Source: Betaproteobacteria bacterium Ga0077532 (GTDB lineage: Bacteria; Pseudomonadota; Gammaproteobacteria; Burkholderiales; Ga0077523). From it: 64,000 nucleotides of DNA. Location of the stretch: the NCBI GenBank assembly GCA_001464895.1, contig LNEE01000017.1, forward strand, positions 124,001 to 188,000. The letters run 5' to 3'. A program made the position numbers and the translations under genes. Positions 35,844-45,489 of this stretch are shown here, one piece after another; the first letter of the stretch is position 1; every line of letters starts with the position of its first letter. The notes beneath the pieces are model-generated. The model did not search any database. It was not told the origin of the DNA and worked only from the letters and a program-made list of their open reading frames with translations.

Positions 35844-36412
35844 GTGGCGGCATCGCGGGTGAAGCGCGCACGCCGGTGCCCACCCGGGTGCAGCCACAGC
35901 CAGTCGACCGTGCCGACGACGAGTTCGATCACGGCAAATCGGTCGCGCCCCGTCTCGCCTTCGCCAGCGTCGACGGGGATCCCGTCGCCGGGAAGGGGCA
36001 TGGCGGTGCCGGGGGGAAGCTGCGTCCGGTAGTTGCGGCGAGACACCTGGGAGAGGGCCGCCCAGGCTGCAGCGGCGTTGGCATCGCCAGAGCGGATGCA
36101 CGTGCGCCCGGAGAGGCGCCACTGTGTGCGCTCGACCGGATCGTGGAAGGCCAGGCTCGCCCGGGCGTCGCCGCGCAGGTGAGCGACCTTGGGCGCGCGG
36201 ATGTCGGTGTACCAGAACACCCGCCAGCCCTCGGCATCGACCGCCCGGAGCACCACCGTGCGCGCCTGAGGCGCCCCGTTCATGTCGACGGTCGCGAGCA
36301 CCGGCGTGCGCATCGGGGATGCCTGATCCCCCACCGCACGAGAGAGGCCGGTCCACACGTGCTCGCGCACACGGGTCAGGTCGAGGGCATCGGCATCGAG
36401 AAGCTGGGTCAT
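35828..36412 (-). CDS. Pyridoxamine 5'-phosphate oxidase-related flavin protein
   Basis: Protein of 194 aa with the split-barrel FMN fold: [20 protein letters not shown] and the [20 protein letters not shown] strand are typical of the Alr4036/PNPOx-like group. It lacks the C-terminal RLHDR region of true PdxH, so it is probably not the B6 oxidase. ATG 36412 gives a natural start; a GTG five codons earlier is possible. It begins the operon with the macrodomain and Tat-propeller genes. Confidence 0.8.
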   Translation of the reverse strand: MTQLLDADALDLTRVREHVWTGLSRAVGDQASPMRTPVLATVDMNGAPQARTVVLRAVDAEGWRVFWYTDIRAPKVAHLRGDARASLAFHDPVERTQWRLSGRTCIRSGDANAAAAWAALSQVSRRNYRTQLPPGTAMPLPGDGIPVDAGEGETGRDRFAVIELVVGTVDWLWLHPGGHRRARFTRDAATWLTP

Positions 36413-36528
36413 GAATATCGCTGTCACTGGAGTCAGGTTCCATGATGGCGGCTACGGCGCCCCATGTCACGGACGGCGCGGCCATCTCCCTCTGACGCAT
36501 AATTGCGCCGCCCCGTTCCGAGACCCCC

Positions 36529-37263
36529 ATGGCCGATCCCCAGAGCCCCCGCATCCTGGTCGTCGATGACGATCGCCGCCTCCGAGACCTGCTCCACCAG
36601 TATCTGGAGGCGCAGGGTTTCCAGGTCGAATCGGTTGCCGAAGGCACCGCCATGGCGCTCGCCCTGGGCGGCCGGGGCGCAGACCTCGTGGTGCTCGACC
36701 TGATGCTGCCCGGCGAAGGCGGTTTGAGCCTGTGCCGTCGCCTGCGCGCCGGTGGGGATCGCACGCCGGTCATCATGCTCACCGCGAAGGGCGACGACGT
36801 CGACCGCATCGCCGGCCTCGACGCCGGGGCCGACGACTACCTCCCCAAGCCCTTCAATCCGCAGGAACTGGTGGCCCGGATCCGAGCGGTGCTCCGACGG
36901 GGCGGCGCGACGCTTCCCGCGGCAACGCCGGCACCGCCCGGCGCGCCGGCCGAGAGCGACCAGCCCGTGGCCTTCGGCCCCTTCCTGCTCAATCTGGCAT
37001 CGCGCCGCCTCACGCGCGGTGAGGAGATCGTGAACCTCACCACCGGCGAGTTCGCGCTGCTGAAGGCCCTGGCGACGAACGCGGGCACTCCCCTCACGCG
37101 CGAACGCCTGATGGAACTCGCCCGGGGTCGCGAACTCGGCATGTCCGACCGCACGATCGACGTGCAGGTCTCACGACTGCGCAAGCTGATCGAGGACGAT
37201 CCCGCCCACCCGCGCCATCTGCAGACCGTGTGGGGCTTCGGCTACGTGTTCGTGCTGGACTGA
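36529..37263 (+). CDS. ompR: OmpR-family response regulator
   Basis: Regulator of 244 aa. Receiver domain with acidic DDD at 13-15, phosphoacceptor D57 in VVLDLMLPG and K108-type Lys in YLPKPFNP. A Pro/Ala-rich linker leads to an OmpR winged helix ([42 protein letters not shown]). Closely like OmpR, with the EnvZ-like kinase starting on its stop codon (TGATG). Targets are unknown, possibly porins. Confidence 0.93.
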   Translation: MADPQSPRILVVDDDRRLRDLLHQYLEAQGFQVESVAEGTAMALALGGRGADLVVLDLMLPGEGGLSLCRRLRAGGDRTPVIMLTAKGDDVDRIAGLDAGADDYLPKPFNPQELVARIRAVLRRGGATLPAATPAPPGAPAESDQPVAFGPFLLNLASRRLTRGEEIVNLTTGEFALLKALATNAGTPLTRERLMELARGRELGMSDRTIDVQVSRLRKLIEDDPAHPRHLQTVWGFGYVFVLD

Positions 37264-38603
37264 TGACGCTGCTGCCGCGCTCCCTGCTCGCGCGCTCGAT
37301 CCTGCTGATCGCGCTCATCCTGATCGCGAGTCAGGTCGCCTGGATCCAGTTCTACCGCATGAGCAGCGCACGCTCGCAATCGGAGCAGGTCGCGTCGCAC
37401 ATCGTGGGTGTGCTCAACACCGTGAGCGCCGCGCTCGACGCGATGCCGGCCACCGCCCGCACACGCTTCAGCGAGACGCTGCCGGCCCAGCAGAACGTCC
37501 GCCTGTTCCCGGCGACGAGCCTGGACGTCGACGAGCTGGCCGTCCCGCAGTCCCCCATGCTCGCCGCGGTCGCCACGCAACTGAAGCGCAGCTCCGGCGA
37601 CCACACGCAGGCACTCGCGATGATCGAGGACTCCGATCATTCGCTGTGGGTGAAGATCCGCGTGAAGAACCAGGCGTACTGGGTCGTGTTCGCGCCGACG
37701 GCTCTCACGCTCCCACCTGCGGCTGCCTGGGTGAGCTGGAGCCTCACGAGCCTCGCCCTCGCCCTCTTCGGTGGCCTCGCGCTGATGGTGCGCGTGAACC
37801 AGCCCCTCCAGGCGCTGGCCGATGCGGCCGCGGACATCGCGAGCGGAAAGACCCCACCGACGCTGCCCGAGAAGGGTCCGAGCGAGATCCGCACGCTCTC
37901 GCGCGGCTTCAACCGGATGACCACGGCACTGGCGCAGCAGGAGTCGAATCGCGCCGTGCTCCTCGCGGGCGTCTCGCACGACTTGCGCACGCCGCTGTCG
38001 CGCCTCCGCCTGGCGCTGGAGATGACCCGTGGACGCATTCCCGACCCCTCCCGCGAGGGCATGGAGCAGGACATCGAGGACATGGATCGCATCATCGATC
38101 AGTTCCTCGAATTCGCGCGGGACGGCAGCAGCGAGGCGGTCGATCCCGACGCGGACCTCGACTCACTGGTGCGTGCACTGGCCGAGCGGTACGAGCGACG
38201 CGGCGACGACGTGGTGGTCCGCACCGGTGCCCTGCCGCCGGCGCCGATTCGGCCCATCGCCGTGCAGCGGATGATCACCAACCTCGTCGAGAATGCGCTT
38301 CGCTACGGCGCGGGCCAGGTGGAGATCGACACCCGTCAGGAAGGCGCGATGGCCGTGGTGTCGGTGCTGGACCGGGGCCCCGGCATCCCGGAGGCGGAGA
38401 TGGACCGCGTGATGCAACCGTTCACGCGGCTCGAGGACGCCCGCAGCGACGCCATGGGCGCAGGACTCGGGCTCGCCATCGTGGAGCGCGTCGCCCGGAT
38501 GCACGGCGGCCGCGTGCAGCTTCTACCCCGGGTGGGCGGCGGGCTGGAGGTACGGGTCGAGTTGCCGCTGCGCATCGACGGCGTCGCGGGCGCTTCGGCG
38601 TAG
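37263..38603 (+). CDS. envZ: EnvZ-like sensor histidine kinase
   Basis: Membrane kinase of 446 aa. Two spans (about 10-30 and 155-178) enclose a periplasmic domain of some 120 residues, followed by a HAMP linker, the dimerisation helix with H239 (AGVSHDLRTPLSR, an EnvZ hallmark) and an ATPase with NLVENALRYG, DRGPGIP and GAGLGLAIVERV. ATG 37263 shares one base with the ompR stop; the longer frame upstream lies inside ompR. Confidence 0.93.
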   Translation: MTLLPRSLLARSILLIALILIASQVAWIQFYRMSSARSQSEQVASHIVGVLNTVSAALDAMPATARTRFSETLPAQQNVRLFPATSLDVDELAVPQSPMLAAVATQLKRSSGDHTQALAMIEDSDHSLWVKIRVKNQAYWVVFAPTALTLPPAAAWVSWSLTSLALALFGGLALMVRVNQPLQALADAAADIASGKTPPTLPEKGPSEIRTLSRGFNRMTTALAQQESNRAVLLAGVSHDLRTPLSRLRLALEMTRGRIPDPSREGMEQDIEDMDRIIDQFLEFARDGSSEAVDPDADLDSLVRALAERYERRGDDVVVRTGALPPAPIRPIAVQRMITNLVENALRYGAGQVEIDTRQEGAMAVVSVLDRGPGIPEAEMDRVMQPFTRLEDARSDAMGAGLGLAIVERVARMHGGRVQLLPRVGGGLEVRVELPLRIDGVAGASA

Positions 38604-38621
38604 TCCGCGTCCCACGCCGGG

Positions 38622-39014
38622 TCATTCCTCCCGGAAGACCAGCGACACCGAGTTCATGCAGTACCGCAGGCCCGTCGGCGCCGGTCCGTCCTCGAACACG
38701 TGGCCGAGATGGGCGTCGCAGCGGGCGCAGACCACCTCTTCCCGGATCATCCCGTGGCTCGTGTCGCGGTGAATCTCGACGTTGCGCTCGTCCACCGCGT
38801 CGAAGAAGCTCGGCCAGCCGGTGCCGGATTCGAACTTGGTGTCGGACCGGAAGAGCGGCAGATCGCAGCACACGCAGTGATAGGTGCCATGCAGCTTGTT
38901 GTCGAGGAAGGCGCCGCAGAACGGACGCTCGGTGCCCTGGCGACGGGTGACATGGAACTGCTCGGGCGTGAGCATGGCGCGCCATTGCTCGTCGGTCTTC
39001 ACGATCTTTTCCAT
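38622..39014 (-). CDS. msrB: Peptide methionine-R-sulfoxide reductase MsrB
   Basis: Repair enzyme of 130 aa that reduces Met-R-sulfoxide in proteins. The structural zinc Cys pairs are C47/C50 and C96/C99, and the catalytic residue is C119 in [10 protein letters not shown]. The resolving-Cys position in RDTSHGM is Thr, so it probably relies on another Cys or directly on thioredoxin. GGAGAGAG precedes ATG 39014. It is convergent with the EnvZ-like gene. Confidence 0.96.
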   Translation of the reverse strand: MEKIVKTDEQWRAMLTPEQFHVTRRQGTERPFCGAFLDNKLHGTYHCVCCDLPLFRSDTKFESGTGWPSFFDAVDERNVEIHRDTSHGMIREEVVCARCDAHLGHVFEDGPAPTGLRYCMNSVSLVFREE

Positions 39015-39088
39015 CGACTCTCTCTCCTGGCCGCGCACAGGGCGGCTCTGCTTGTGGACTGGCTCTGCCCGGGGTCTCCCGGGCCTGT

Positions 39089-39709
39089 CTACGACGGATC
39101 CGCGCCTGCGGGGTTCAGCGATCTCAGCGGAAAACGGGCGATCGTCTCGTAGCGGGAACCATCGGCTCGGCGCCCCGAACGTACGAGCACGTACTCCGTG
39201 ACCTGCCATTCGATCGGCGCCCGGAACTCGGCAAGCTCCCCGCGCGCCGCCTTCCGCAGCAGCGTGACGTGCGGACGGAACGGCCGCGTATCGAGGGCGA
39301 TGCCCTGCGACTGCACCCAGTCCGAGAGCCTGGTGTGCAACGCCGCGAGCGCCTCCGGCACTTTCGATGGACCGGCCCACACGATGCCGTTGCGGACCCA
39401 GTGCCCGACCTGATCGAGCGCCATCGTGAAGGCGGGTGCGTCGAGGTCGGCGGGCGGCGAGCGAAGCGCCTCGATGCGCCCGACCGGCACGTCACCGAGA
39501 AAGGCGACCGTGAGGTGGATGGAATCCATGCGGGTCACCCGGCCACCGGCACCGACCGCCTGCCGACAGGCGAGCGCATGGAGCGCCATGGCCGTCTGCC
39601 GCGCCGGCCACAGGGCGAAGAAGAGGCGCTCGCGATCGGCGTCCCCGTCCAACGCCGCACGTCCGACTAGTTCCAGCGCTGTCCCGTTCTCCGCCGACAT
39701 CGATGTCAT
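39089..39709 (-). CDS. thpR: RNA 2',3'-cyclic phosphodiesterase ThpR
   Basis: 2H-family phosphodiesterase of 206 aa. Both HxTx motifs are present: H65-L-T-V ([11 protein letters not shown]) and H147-V-T-L ([10 protein letters not shown]). These enzymes open 2',3'-cyclic phosphates, and some ligate RNA. The N-terminal 25 residues are extra. ATG 39709 overlaps the ispF stop (ATGA); ATG 39700 is an alternative. It is the last gene of a four-gene overlapping chain. Confidence 0.93.
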   Translation of the reverse strand: MTSMSAENGTALELVGRAALDGDADRERLFFALWPARQTAMALHALACRQAVGAGGRVTRMDSIHLTVAFLGDVPVGRIEALRSPPADLDAPAFTMALDQVGHWVRNGIVWAGPSKVPEALAALHTRLSDWVQSQGIALDTRPFRPHVTLLRKAARGELAEFRAPIEWQVTEYVLVRSGRRADGSRYETIARFPLRSLNPAGADPS

Positions 39710-40188
39710 CGACCGGAAGTCAGGAGCGCGATGGCCTCCGTCGCGATCCCCTCCCCTCGGCCGGTGAAGCCGAGGCGCTCCGTGGTCTTTGCCTTCACGT
39801 TCACACGATCGATGCCGACCCCGAGGTCGGCCGCGATGCACGCGACCATCGCGGGGATGTGCGGCGCCATCTTCGGCGCCTGGGCGATGATCGTGGCGTC
39901 GACATTGCCGATCTCGAAACCTGCGGCCCGCACTTTCGCAGCGACGGCGCGGAGCAGCACGCGGCTGTCGGCGCCCGCGTACGTCGGATCCGTGTCGGGA
40001 AAATGACGACCGATGTCACCGAGCGCCGCCGCGCCGAGCAGCGCATCGCACAGGGCGTGCAGCAGGGCGTCGGCGTCCGAGTGACCGAGCAGACCGCGAT
40101 CGAAGGGAATGACGACCCCCCCCAGGATGAGAGGCCTGCCCGCCACGAGGGCGTGGACATCGAAGCCCTGGCCGATGCGGAAGTTCAC
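39706..40188 (-). CDS. ispF: 2-C-methyl-D-erythritol 2,4-cyclodiphosphate synthase
   Basis: Fifth step of the MEP isoprenoid pathway, 160 aa. Metal ligands D10 and H12 are in [27 protein letters not shown] follows, and the CMP/phosphate site [13 protein letters not shown] and C-terminal [15 protein letters not shown] are standard. The start is GTG 40188, overlapping the ispD stop (GTGA). Confidence 0.97.
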   Translation of the reverse strand: MNFRIGQGFDVHALVAGRPLILGGVVIPFDRGLLGHSDADALLHALCDALLGAAALGDIGRHFPDTDPTYAGADSRVLLRAVAAKVRAAGFEIGNVDATIIAQAPKMAPHIPAMVACIAADLGVGIDRVNVKAKTTERLGFTGRGEGIATEAIALLTSGR

Positions 40189-40889
40189 GGAAGGTCCTCC
40201 ATGGCGGCGAGCAGGTGTGCGGCCAGTGCGAGATCGCGCGGGTAGGTCACCTTGAGATTGGCGGGGTCCCCCTCGACGAGCCGCGGTGCGAGCCCGCGCG
40301 CCTCGACGGCGCCTGCTTCGTCAGTGACGTGATCGAGGTCGGCATGCTCGAGCGCTTCGAGCAGCACGCCGAAGCGGAACATCTGCGGTGTCTGCGCAGC
40401 CCAGAGTCCATCACGCGGCACCGTGGCATCGATGCGCGCGTCGGTATCGGCACGCTTCAGCGTATCGGCGACCGGCAGCGCCGCGATGCCGCCGACGGCA
40501 TCGTCCGCGAGCGTCGCGACGAGTCGATCGATCACGGCGGCAGGCAGGCAGGGGCGCGCGGCATCGTGCACCAGGATCCAGTCATCGGCCGCCACTTCGC
40601 CGGCGAGGCTGCGGAGCCCGGCGAGAACGGAAGCCGCCCGCGTGGGACCACCGCAGGCGCGCGCATCGACGATGGGACGAAGGTCCGACAGATCGAGGCC
40701 CGCGAACCGCGTGTCGTCCGGGGACAGCACGACGACAACGCGATCGATGCGCGGGTGCCTGGCGAGCCGCGCGATGGCGTGGCGCAGGAGGGGCTGCCCT
40801 AAGAGATCGGTGTACTGCTTGGGCGCTGTGGCACCGAACCGGCTCCCGCTCCCGGCGGCGGGCACCAGTGCGATGTGAAGCACGCTCAC
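40185..40889 (-). CDS. ispD: 2-C-methyl-D-erythritol 4-phosphate cytidylyltransferase
   Basis: Third step of the MEP pathway, 234 aa. The CTP loop is [16 protein letters not shown], with [12 protein letters not shown] and [10 protein letters not shown] further on, all typical of IspD. The start is GTG 40889, overlapping the stop of the upstream lipoprotein gene (GTGA); the longer open frame beyond it is antisense to other sequence. It is coupled with ispF as usual. Confidence 0.97.
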   Translation of the reverse strand: MSVLHIALVPAAGSGSRFGATAPKQYTDLLGQPLLRHAIARLARHPRIDRVVVVLSPDDTRFAGLDLSDLRPIVDARACGGPTRAASVLAGLRSLAGEVAADDWILVHDAARPCLPAAVIDRLVATLADDAVGGIAALPVADTLKRADTDARIDATVPRDGLWAAQTPQMFRFGVLLEALEHADLDHVTDEAGAVEARGLAPRLVEGDPANLKVTYPRDLALAAHLLAAMEDLP

Positions 40890-41368
40890 TTCGCGCCGGT
40901 GCCGCCGGGGAGCTTCAGCTCGCCGCGATCGTCGAAGGGCAATGGCCCGCCCGCGCCTTCCTGGAAGAGGCGGCCCTTGATGCGATAGCGGAACTGCTCC
41001 GGCATCGTCCCGTCGCTCACGTCGCCGACCTGCCGCAGGATGCTGCCAAGTGTACTGAGCGTCTCCACCTCGACGGTGGCGGTGGAGAACCGCGGGACGG
41101 CGACGGCCTTGCCCGTCGTGCCCTTCGCGAACGCCTTGTCGTTGAGTTCGAGCTGAAACGCCACGCCCCGGATCGCGAGATCGCGGTCGTTCGGATTCTG
41201 GATCCGCAACGTCACGAAGTACTGTTGTTCGAGCACGCTCGCCGTCCCCATCCGCAGATCGGAAACCGTCACGGAGACCGGTTCCCCCTGCCCTGTGAGA
41301 CCGGCACAGCCCGACAGTGCGAGCGCCACGACGGCCATGCTCCAGGCGCGTCGGTTCCAAGCGACCAT
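40886..41368 (-). CDS. LEA14/WHy-domain lipoprotein
   Basis: Exported lipoprotein of 160 aa. The signal ends in the lipobox ALSGC with acylated C21. The mature part has a WHy/LEA14-type beta sandwich (VSDLRMGTASVLEQQYFVTLRIQNPNDRDLAIRG). ATG 41368 is preferred because AAGGGAG lies nine bases before it; ATG 41377 is too close to that site. It overlaps ispD by GTGA. Function is unknown; related proteins are linked to desiccation or envelope stress. Confidence 0.85.
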   Translation of the reverse strand: MVAWNRRAWSMAVVALALSGCAGLTGQGEPVSVTVSDLRMGTASVLEQQYFVTLRIQNPNDRDLAIRGVAFQLELNDKAFAKGTTGKAVAVPRFSTATVEVETLSTLGSILRQVGDVSDGTMPEQFRYRIKGRLFQEGAGGPLPFDDRGELKLPGGTGAK

Positions 41369-41481
41369 GGCGCACATCTCCCTTGATTCAAGACGGCCGG
41401 AGGATAGCATCGCGGTCGCGGGCCGCTGCACCCGCGATGCACGCCGCCGTGAGTCCACCCTGTGCCCTTCGATCCGACCCC

Positions 41482-42165
41482 ATGCCCATACCGCGTTTCC
41501 ACATCAGTTCCGCCGTTCGCGATCTCGGCGTGCGCGGCGCCTTCGCCGTTCTCGATGGACTCGAGAATCACCGCGACCCGCCAGACCTGGCCGCATGGCG
41601 CGAGGGGCTCGTGCAACGCCTGCGCGACGAGCTGACCGCCGGCTTCATCGAGAGCGATCCGACGCTCGCCGGCTTCCGCGCGCTCCACGACCGGATCGGC
41701 CGTTCGAACCGACGTTTCCCGGCGTCGGCAGAAGCCCTGGTGGGGCTCTTCCAACGGAAGGGACTGGTACCGTCGATCAACCCGCTGGTGGATCTGTACA
41801 ACGGTGTATCGCTCGAGACGCGGCTGTCGCTGGGGGCCCACGACCTCTCGACCATCGAGGGCGACATCACGTTGCGCATGACCGACGGCAGCGAGCGCTT
41901 CGTCCCGCTCGGCGCGACCGCTCCCGAGACGATACCGGCGGGCGAGTACGGCTACATCGACGATCGGGGCGACGTCCTGTGCCGGCTGGAGCATCGGCAG
42001 TGCGAGCGGACGAAGGTGACCGCAAAGACGACGCAGGCCTTCTACATCGTCCAGGGCAACGCAGCGACATCGGCCGCGATGATCCAGGCTGCCCTCGACC
42101 GGCTGGTCGAACTCACCACCGCGCACTGTGGCGGCCGTCTCGTCGAGGCGTGGATCGCGACCTGA
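41482..42165 (+). CDS. B3/4-domain protein (PheRS beta-like domain)
   Basis: Cytoplasmic protein of 227 aa with the B3/B4 fold found in phenylalanyl-tRNA synthetase beta: SIEN-type segment VPSINPLVDLYNGVSLETRLSLGAHD and DVLCRLEHRQCERTKVT. Stand-alone members are thought to handle mischarged aminoacyl-tRNA or D-amino acids, but this is not settled. The ATG 41482 gives the conserved start; the 55 codons before it are not family-like. It is divergent from the lipoprotein gene. Confidence 0.8.
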   Translation: MPIPRFHISSAVRDLGVRGAFAVLDGLENHRDPPDLAAWREGLVQRLRDELTAGFIESDPTLAGFRALHDRIGRSNRRFPASAEALVGLFQRKGLVPSINPLVDLYNGVSLETRLSLGAHDLSTIEGDITLRMTDGSERFVPLGATAPETIPAGEYGYIDDRGDVLCRLEHRQCERTKVTAKTTQAFYIVQGNAATSAAMIQAALDRLVELTTAHCGGRLVEAWIAT

Positions 42166-42260
42166 CCGATCGTTCTCTGGGTGGCCCGATTCGATGAGAT
42201 GCATTCACTGTCCCCGCCCGGCCAGGGACGTGTAGATTCCAGCCATCAAGGAGACCTTTC

Positions 42261-43367
42261 ATGGCCGACGCCCCGCCGCTGGACGCCGCATCCCTCCCCG
42301 CCACTTTCCCGCCGATCCAGTCGCCCCCCGCGCAAGAGCCCCTGAGGTTCACGGGCAGCGGATCGGAGTACTTCCGGATCTGGATCGTCAATCTCGCCCT
42401 CACGTACCTCACCCTCGGCATCTACTCGCCCTGGGCGAAGGTGCGACGGATGCAATACCTCTACCGGAACACGCTGCTCGCCGGGTCCGGCTTCGACTAC
42501 CACGGGAAGCCGATCGCGATCCTGAAGGGCCGCGCCATCGGCGTGGGGATGATCCTGCTGTACCAGGGTCTCACGATCGTGAGCCCGGCCGCCGCCGGGA
42601 TCGTGGGCCTGGCGATCGGTCTCGTGATGCCGTGGCTGCTGCTCCGTTCGCTTGCCTTCCGGCTGACCAACACGAGCTGGCGCGGCCTGCGCTTCCGGTT
42701 CGAGGGAACCGCCGGCGGTGCCTATCGGGTGTTCCTGCTGTGGCCCTTCCTCGCGTCGATCACCCTTGGCCTCCTCGCGCCTGCCGCCCACCACGCGATG
42801 AAGCAGTGGCAGCACAGCGAGTCGGCGTTCGGACGGACCCGGTTCGCGTTCGCCGCGTCGACGGGCGCGTTCTATCGCGTCTGGCTGATGACGGCAGGAC
42901 TCGCGGTGGGCGTCCCGGTGCTGGTCGGCGCCGTCGCCTTGGTCGCTACGATCATCGGATGGGCAGATGCAGACCTGGTGCAGGGTATGTCCAACGGCGG
43001 CATCTTCCTGCTCGTGATGATCGCCATCGGGGGCGCCTACCTGGGACTGCTCTCGGCGATGCCCTTCTTCCTCGCCCGGATGCAGAACCTCGTCTGGAAC
43101 CGGACGTCGCTCGGTCCGCACCGCTTCGAGAGCCGGATGCACTTCGGGAAGACGCTGCACATCACGTTCACGAACATGTTCCTCACGATCGTGACGCTCG
43201 GCCTGTACCGCCCGTTCGCCGTGATCCGCATGGCGCGGTATCGCATCGAAGCGATGACGCTCGTGCCCGGCGAATCGCTCGACCACTTCGTAGGACGGCA
43301 GGCAGCTGATGTGGAGGCGTTCGGCGAGGAGGTCTCCGAGTTCTTCGACATCGACATCGCGCTGTGA
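42261..43367 (+). CDS. yjgN: YjgN-family (DUF898) inner-membrane protein
   Basis: Membrane protein of 368 aa with about six spans. The DUF898 marks are LTYLTLGIYSPWAKVRRMQY near residues 53-72 and a second, similar TNMFLTIVTLGLYRPFAVIRM near the end, so it looks like an internal duplication. AAGGAGA lies before the ATG. Its stop overlaps the GTG of an M48 peptidase, a common pairing. Function is unknown. Confidence 0.92.
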   Translation: MADAPPLDAASLPATFPPIQSPPAQEPLRFTGSGSEYFRIWIVNLALTYLTLGIYSPWAKVRRMQYLYRNTLLAGSGFDYHGKPIAILKGRAIGVGMILLYQGLTIVSPAAAGIVGLAIGLVMPWLLLRSLAFRLTNTSWRGLRFRFEGTAGGAYRVFLLWPFLASITLGLLAPAAHHAMKQWQHSESAFGRTRFAFAASTGAFYRVWLMTAGLAVGVPVLVGAVALVATIIGWADADLVQGMSNGGIFLLVMIAIGGAYLGLLSAMPFFLARMQNLVWNRTSLGPHRFESRMHFGKTLHITFTNMFLTIVTLGLYRPFAVIRMARYRIEAMTLVPGESLDHFVGRQAADVEAFGEEVSEFFDIDIAL

Positions 43368-44422
43368 ACGACATTCCCTCGGCTCCGCCGGTCCCCTGCG
43401 ACTACCTCGATGGCACGACGACCCGTCGACGACGCGTCGTGCTCCGCGTCGAGGACGGCCATGCGGTCGTCGAGGGCGAGGACATCGCGCGGCGCGATCC
43501 GCTGAGCCGGGTGCGAGTGTCCGAACGCATGGGCGCGGCGCCGCGTCTGGTGAGCTTTCCGGATGGCGCGTTCTGCGAAGTGCGGGACCACGCGGCGCTG
43601 GACGCACTGCTCGGTGCGACGGGCTTCCGAGAGTCGTTCGTGGTGCGGATCCAGGCGCGCTGGAGCTGGGTGGCTGGCGCACTCGCTGCGTGCGTCGCCG
43701 TGGTGGCCGCCGCGTACGTGTTCGTCCTTCCGTGGGGCGCCGAGATCGCCGCGGCGCACATCCCGCCCAGCGCCATGGCGAAGCTGTCAGAACAGACCCT
43801 CGAGGCGTTGGAAGGGCGCTTCTTCAGGCCGTCGAAGCTGCCGCAGGATCGGCGCACCGTGCTGGCCCGGCGCTTCGCCGGGATGGTCACGCCCGACGGA
43901 GATCAAGTCCCGCACGAACTGCTGTTCCGAAGCAGCCCCGCGATCGGCGCGAACGCGCTCGCCCTGCCGTCCGGGACGATCATCGTCACGGACGAACTGG
44001 TGGCGCTCGCATCGAGCGACGACGAGATCCTGGCCGTGCTCTGCCACGAACTTGGGCATGTGCAACGACGTCACGGCGTGCGCAAGGCGCTGCAGAGCAC
44101 GGCGGTGGGTCTGGTCACGACGTGGTACCTCGGCGATCTCTCGAGCCTCGCTGCGGCCATTCCGGCCGCCCTTCTCGATGCGCGCTACTCGCGGGAGATG
44201 GAGTCCGAGGCGGACGCGTACGGCGCACGGATGCTGCGGGCCAACGGTCTGTCCCCCACCCTGCTCGCCACGATGCTGGAGCGCCTCGAAGGCAACCGGA
44301 AGCCGGATGCGTCGCCGACGGCGAAGGATGAAAACGACGACGACGAAGGCGTGGGCGGCTACCTGCGTTCGCATCCAGCCACCGAGGAGAGAATCCGCGC
44401 GCTGCGACGGCCGGCGGACTGA
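43364..44422 (+). CDS. M48-family membrane metallopeptidase
   Basis: Protein of 352 aa. One membrane span (about 98-120) anchors it; the zinc site is H228-E-L-G-H232 in AVLCHELGHVQRRHG, and the third ligand is in EMESEADAYGARML. An Asp/Glu-rich patch lies near the C terminus. It is probably a periplasmic or membrane quality-control protease. GTG 43364 overlaps the yjgN stop (GTGA), so production of both is coupled. Confidence 0.9.
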   Translation: MNDIPSAPPVPCDYLDGTTTRRRRVVLRVEDGHAVVEGEDIARRDPLSRVRVSERMGAAPRLVSFPDGAFCEVRDHAALDALLGATGFRESFVVRIQARWSWVAGALAACVAVVAAAYVFVLPWGAEIAAAHIPPSAMAKLSEQTLEALEGRFFRPSKLPQDRRTVLARRFAGMVTPDGDQVPHELLFRSSPAIGANALALPSGTIIVTDELVALASSDDEILAVLCHELGHVQRRHGVRKALQSTAVGLVTTWYLGDLSSLAAAIPAALLDARYSREMESEADAYGARMLRANGLSPTLLATMLERLEGNRKPDASPTAKDENDDDEGVGGYLRSHPATEERIRALRRPAD

Positions 44423-44432
44423 GCGGGCGGAC

Positions 44433-44915
44433 CTACTTCGCGGGCTGCGGAATCATGTCGTTGCGGCTGGGCCCGGTCCCGCTCTCCTGGAAGGTGGTTT
44501 CGCCTTCGAGCACGGCGCTGTAGTGCGGCACGCCCGCGGGCACCACGTAGAAGCTGCCCGCCGGAAAAGCGACCAGCTTCGCTTCGTCCCACGTGTCACC
44601 GACCGCGGACCAGTAGATACCCTCCAGCACGGTGATCACGCGCTCGTCCGGATGGGTGTGCGGGAGCAGTCGATGGCCAGCCGCGGCGCGAACCCGGAAG
44701 GTGAAGGCGCCGGCGTTCCCCTGTTCTCCGTGGATCATCGCGCGAAAGAGCGGCGGAGATCGTCGGATCTCCTGCCATGCGATCTCGTCCGGCTTCACCG
44801 CATGGAGCACGGGATCCGCGGACGCCGACCACGCGATGGCAATGCAGACGGCACCCGCGAGGAGACCAATGCGGCGCGCGCGATGCTGCGCCCCAGTGTT
44901 CACTTCGCAGGTCAT
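44433..44915 (-). CDS. Exported cupin-domain protein
   Basis: Protein of 160 aa with a signal peptide (about residues 1-33, ending SASA) and a single cupin barrel: the metal motif HTHPDERVITVLEG and the second motif PAGVPHY. The first residues are Arg-rich (HRARR). Relatives are often annotated as ChrR-like or generic cupins. ATG 44915 was chosen because it starts the signal. Substrate unknown; the stop lies 10 bases from the convergent peptidase gene. Confidence 0.8.
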   Translation of the reverse strand: MTCEVNTGAQHRARRIGLLAGAVCIAIAWSASADPVLHAVKPDEIAWQEIRRSPPLFRAMIHGEQGNAGAFTFRVRAAAGHRLLPHTHPDERVITVLEGIYWSAVGDTWDEAKLVAFPAGSFYVVPAGVPHYSAVLEGETTFQESGTGPSRNDMIPQPAK

Positions 44916-44935
44916 GTCGCGGGGTACTGCGCTGG

Positions 44936-45364
44936 TCAATTCGCGGTTTCGAGGTCGAACGTCAGATCGAGATAACGACGCCCGGTGAGGTCCTTGGTCT
45001 GCCGCATGACCTTGCCCCGCCAATCCACCTCGATCGTCCATCGACCCGACGGCGGATTCACGTAGAAGAGCGGCCCCTCGACGGGCGCCTCGACCAGGAC
45101 GTTGCCCATGGTGTCGACGACACGGATGCGGACGCCCTCGATGACATCGGTCCGGGCACCGTCGACGGTGAAACGGATGTGGATCGGGTAGCGGGCCGAG
45201 ACCGCCGCGAAGTCCTCGGCGGCATCGCCTGCACCGCCCGTCACGTAGTTGATGTTGCTCTGCCGGTGCACCTTGATGCCGACCGAGGCCTCGTCGACCG
45301 CGGCGGCCGGCCCGGAAACAAGCGTGGCGACGGCAAATGCAACTGCCCATGCGAGATGCTTCAC
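44936..45364 (-). CDS. Hypothetical periplasmic protein
   Basis: Protein of 142 aa I do not recognise. It starts with a clear Sec signal (MKHLAWAVAF..., cleavage after AAA near residue 22). The mature part is mostly beta: VRIRVVDTMGNVLVEAPVEGPLFYVNPPSGRWTIEV resembles carboxypeptidase-regulatory or transthyretin-like domains. GGAGGAGAAG precedes the ATG. It lies 20 bases before the cupin gene and is likely co-transcribed with it. Confidence 0.75.
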   Translation of the reverse strand: MKHLAWAVAFAVATLVSGPAAAVDEASVGIKVHRQSNINYVTGGAGDAAEDFAAVSARYPIHIRFTVDGARTDVIEGVRIRVVDTMGNVLVEAPVEGPLFYVNPPSGRWTIEVDWRGKVMRQTKDLTGRRYLDLTFDLETAN

Positions 45365-45489
45365 GCGACTTCTCCTCCAGCTGTTGTCGTCTTCGTGCGG
45401 TGATGCTCTGGCGCCCGGGGCGCGAGCAATTCGTCGGGGCAGGATAGCACGCGCCCCGGCGGCAAACGCCTCTGGGAACTCCGCAAGCG

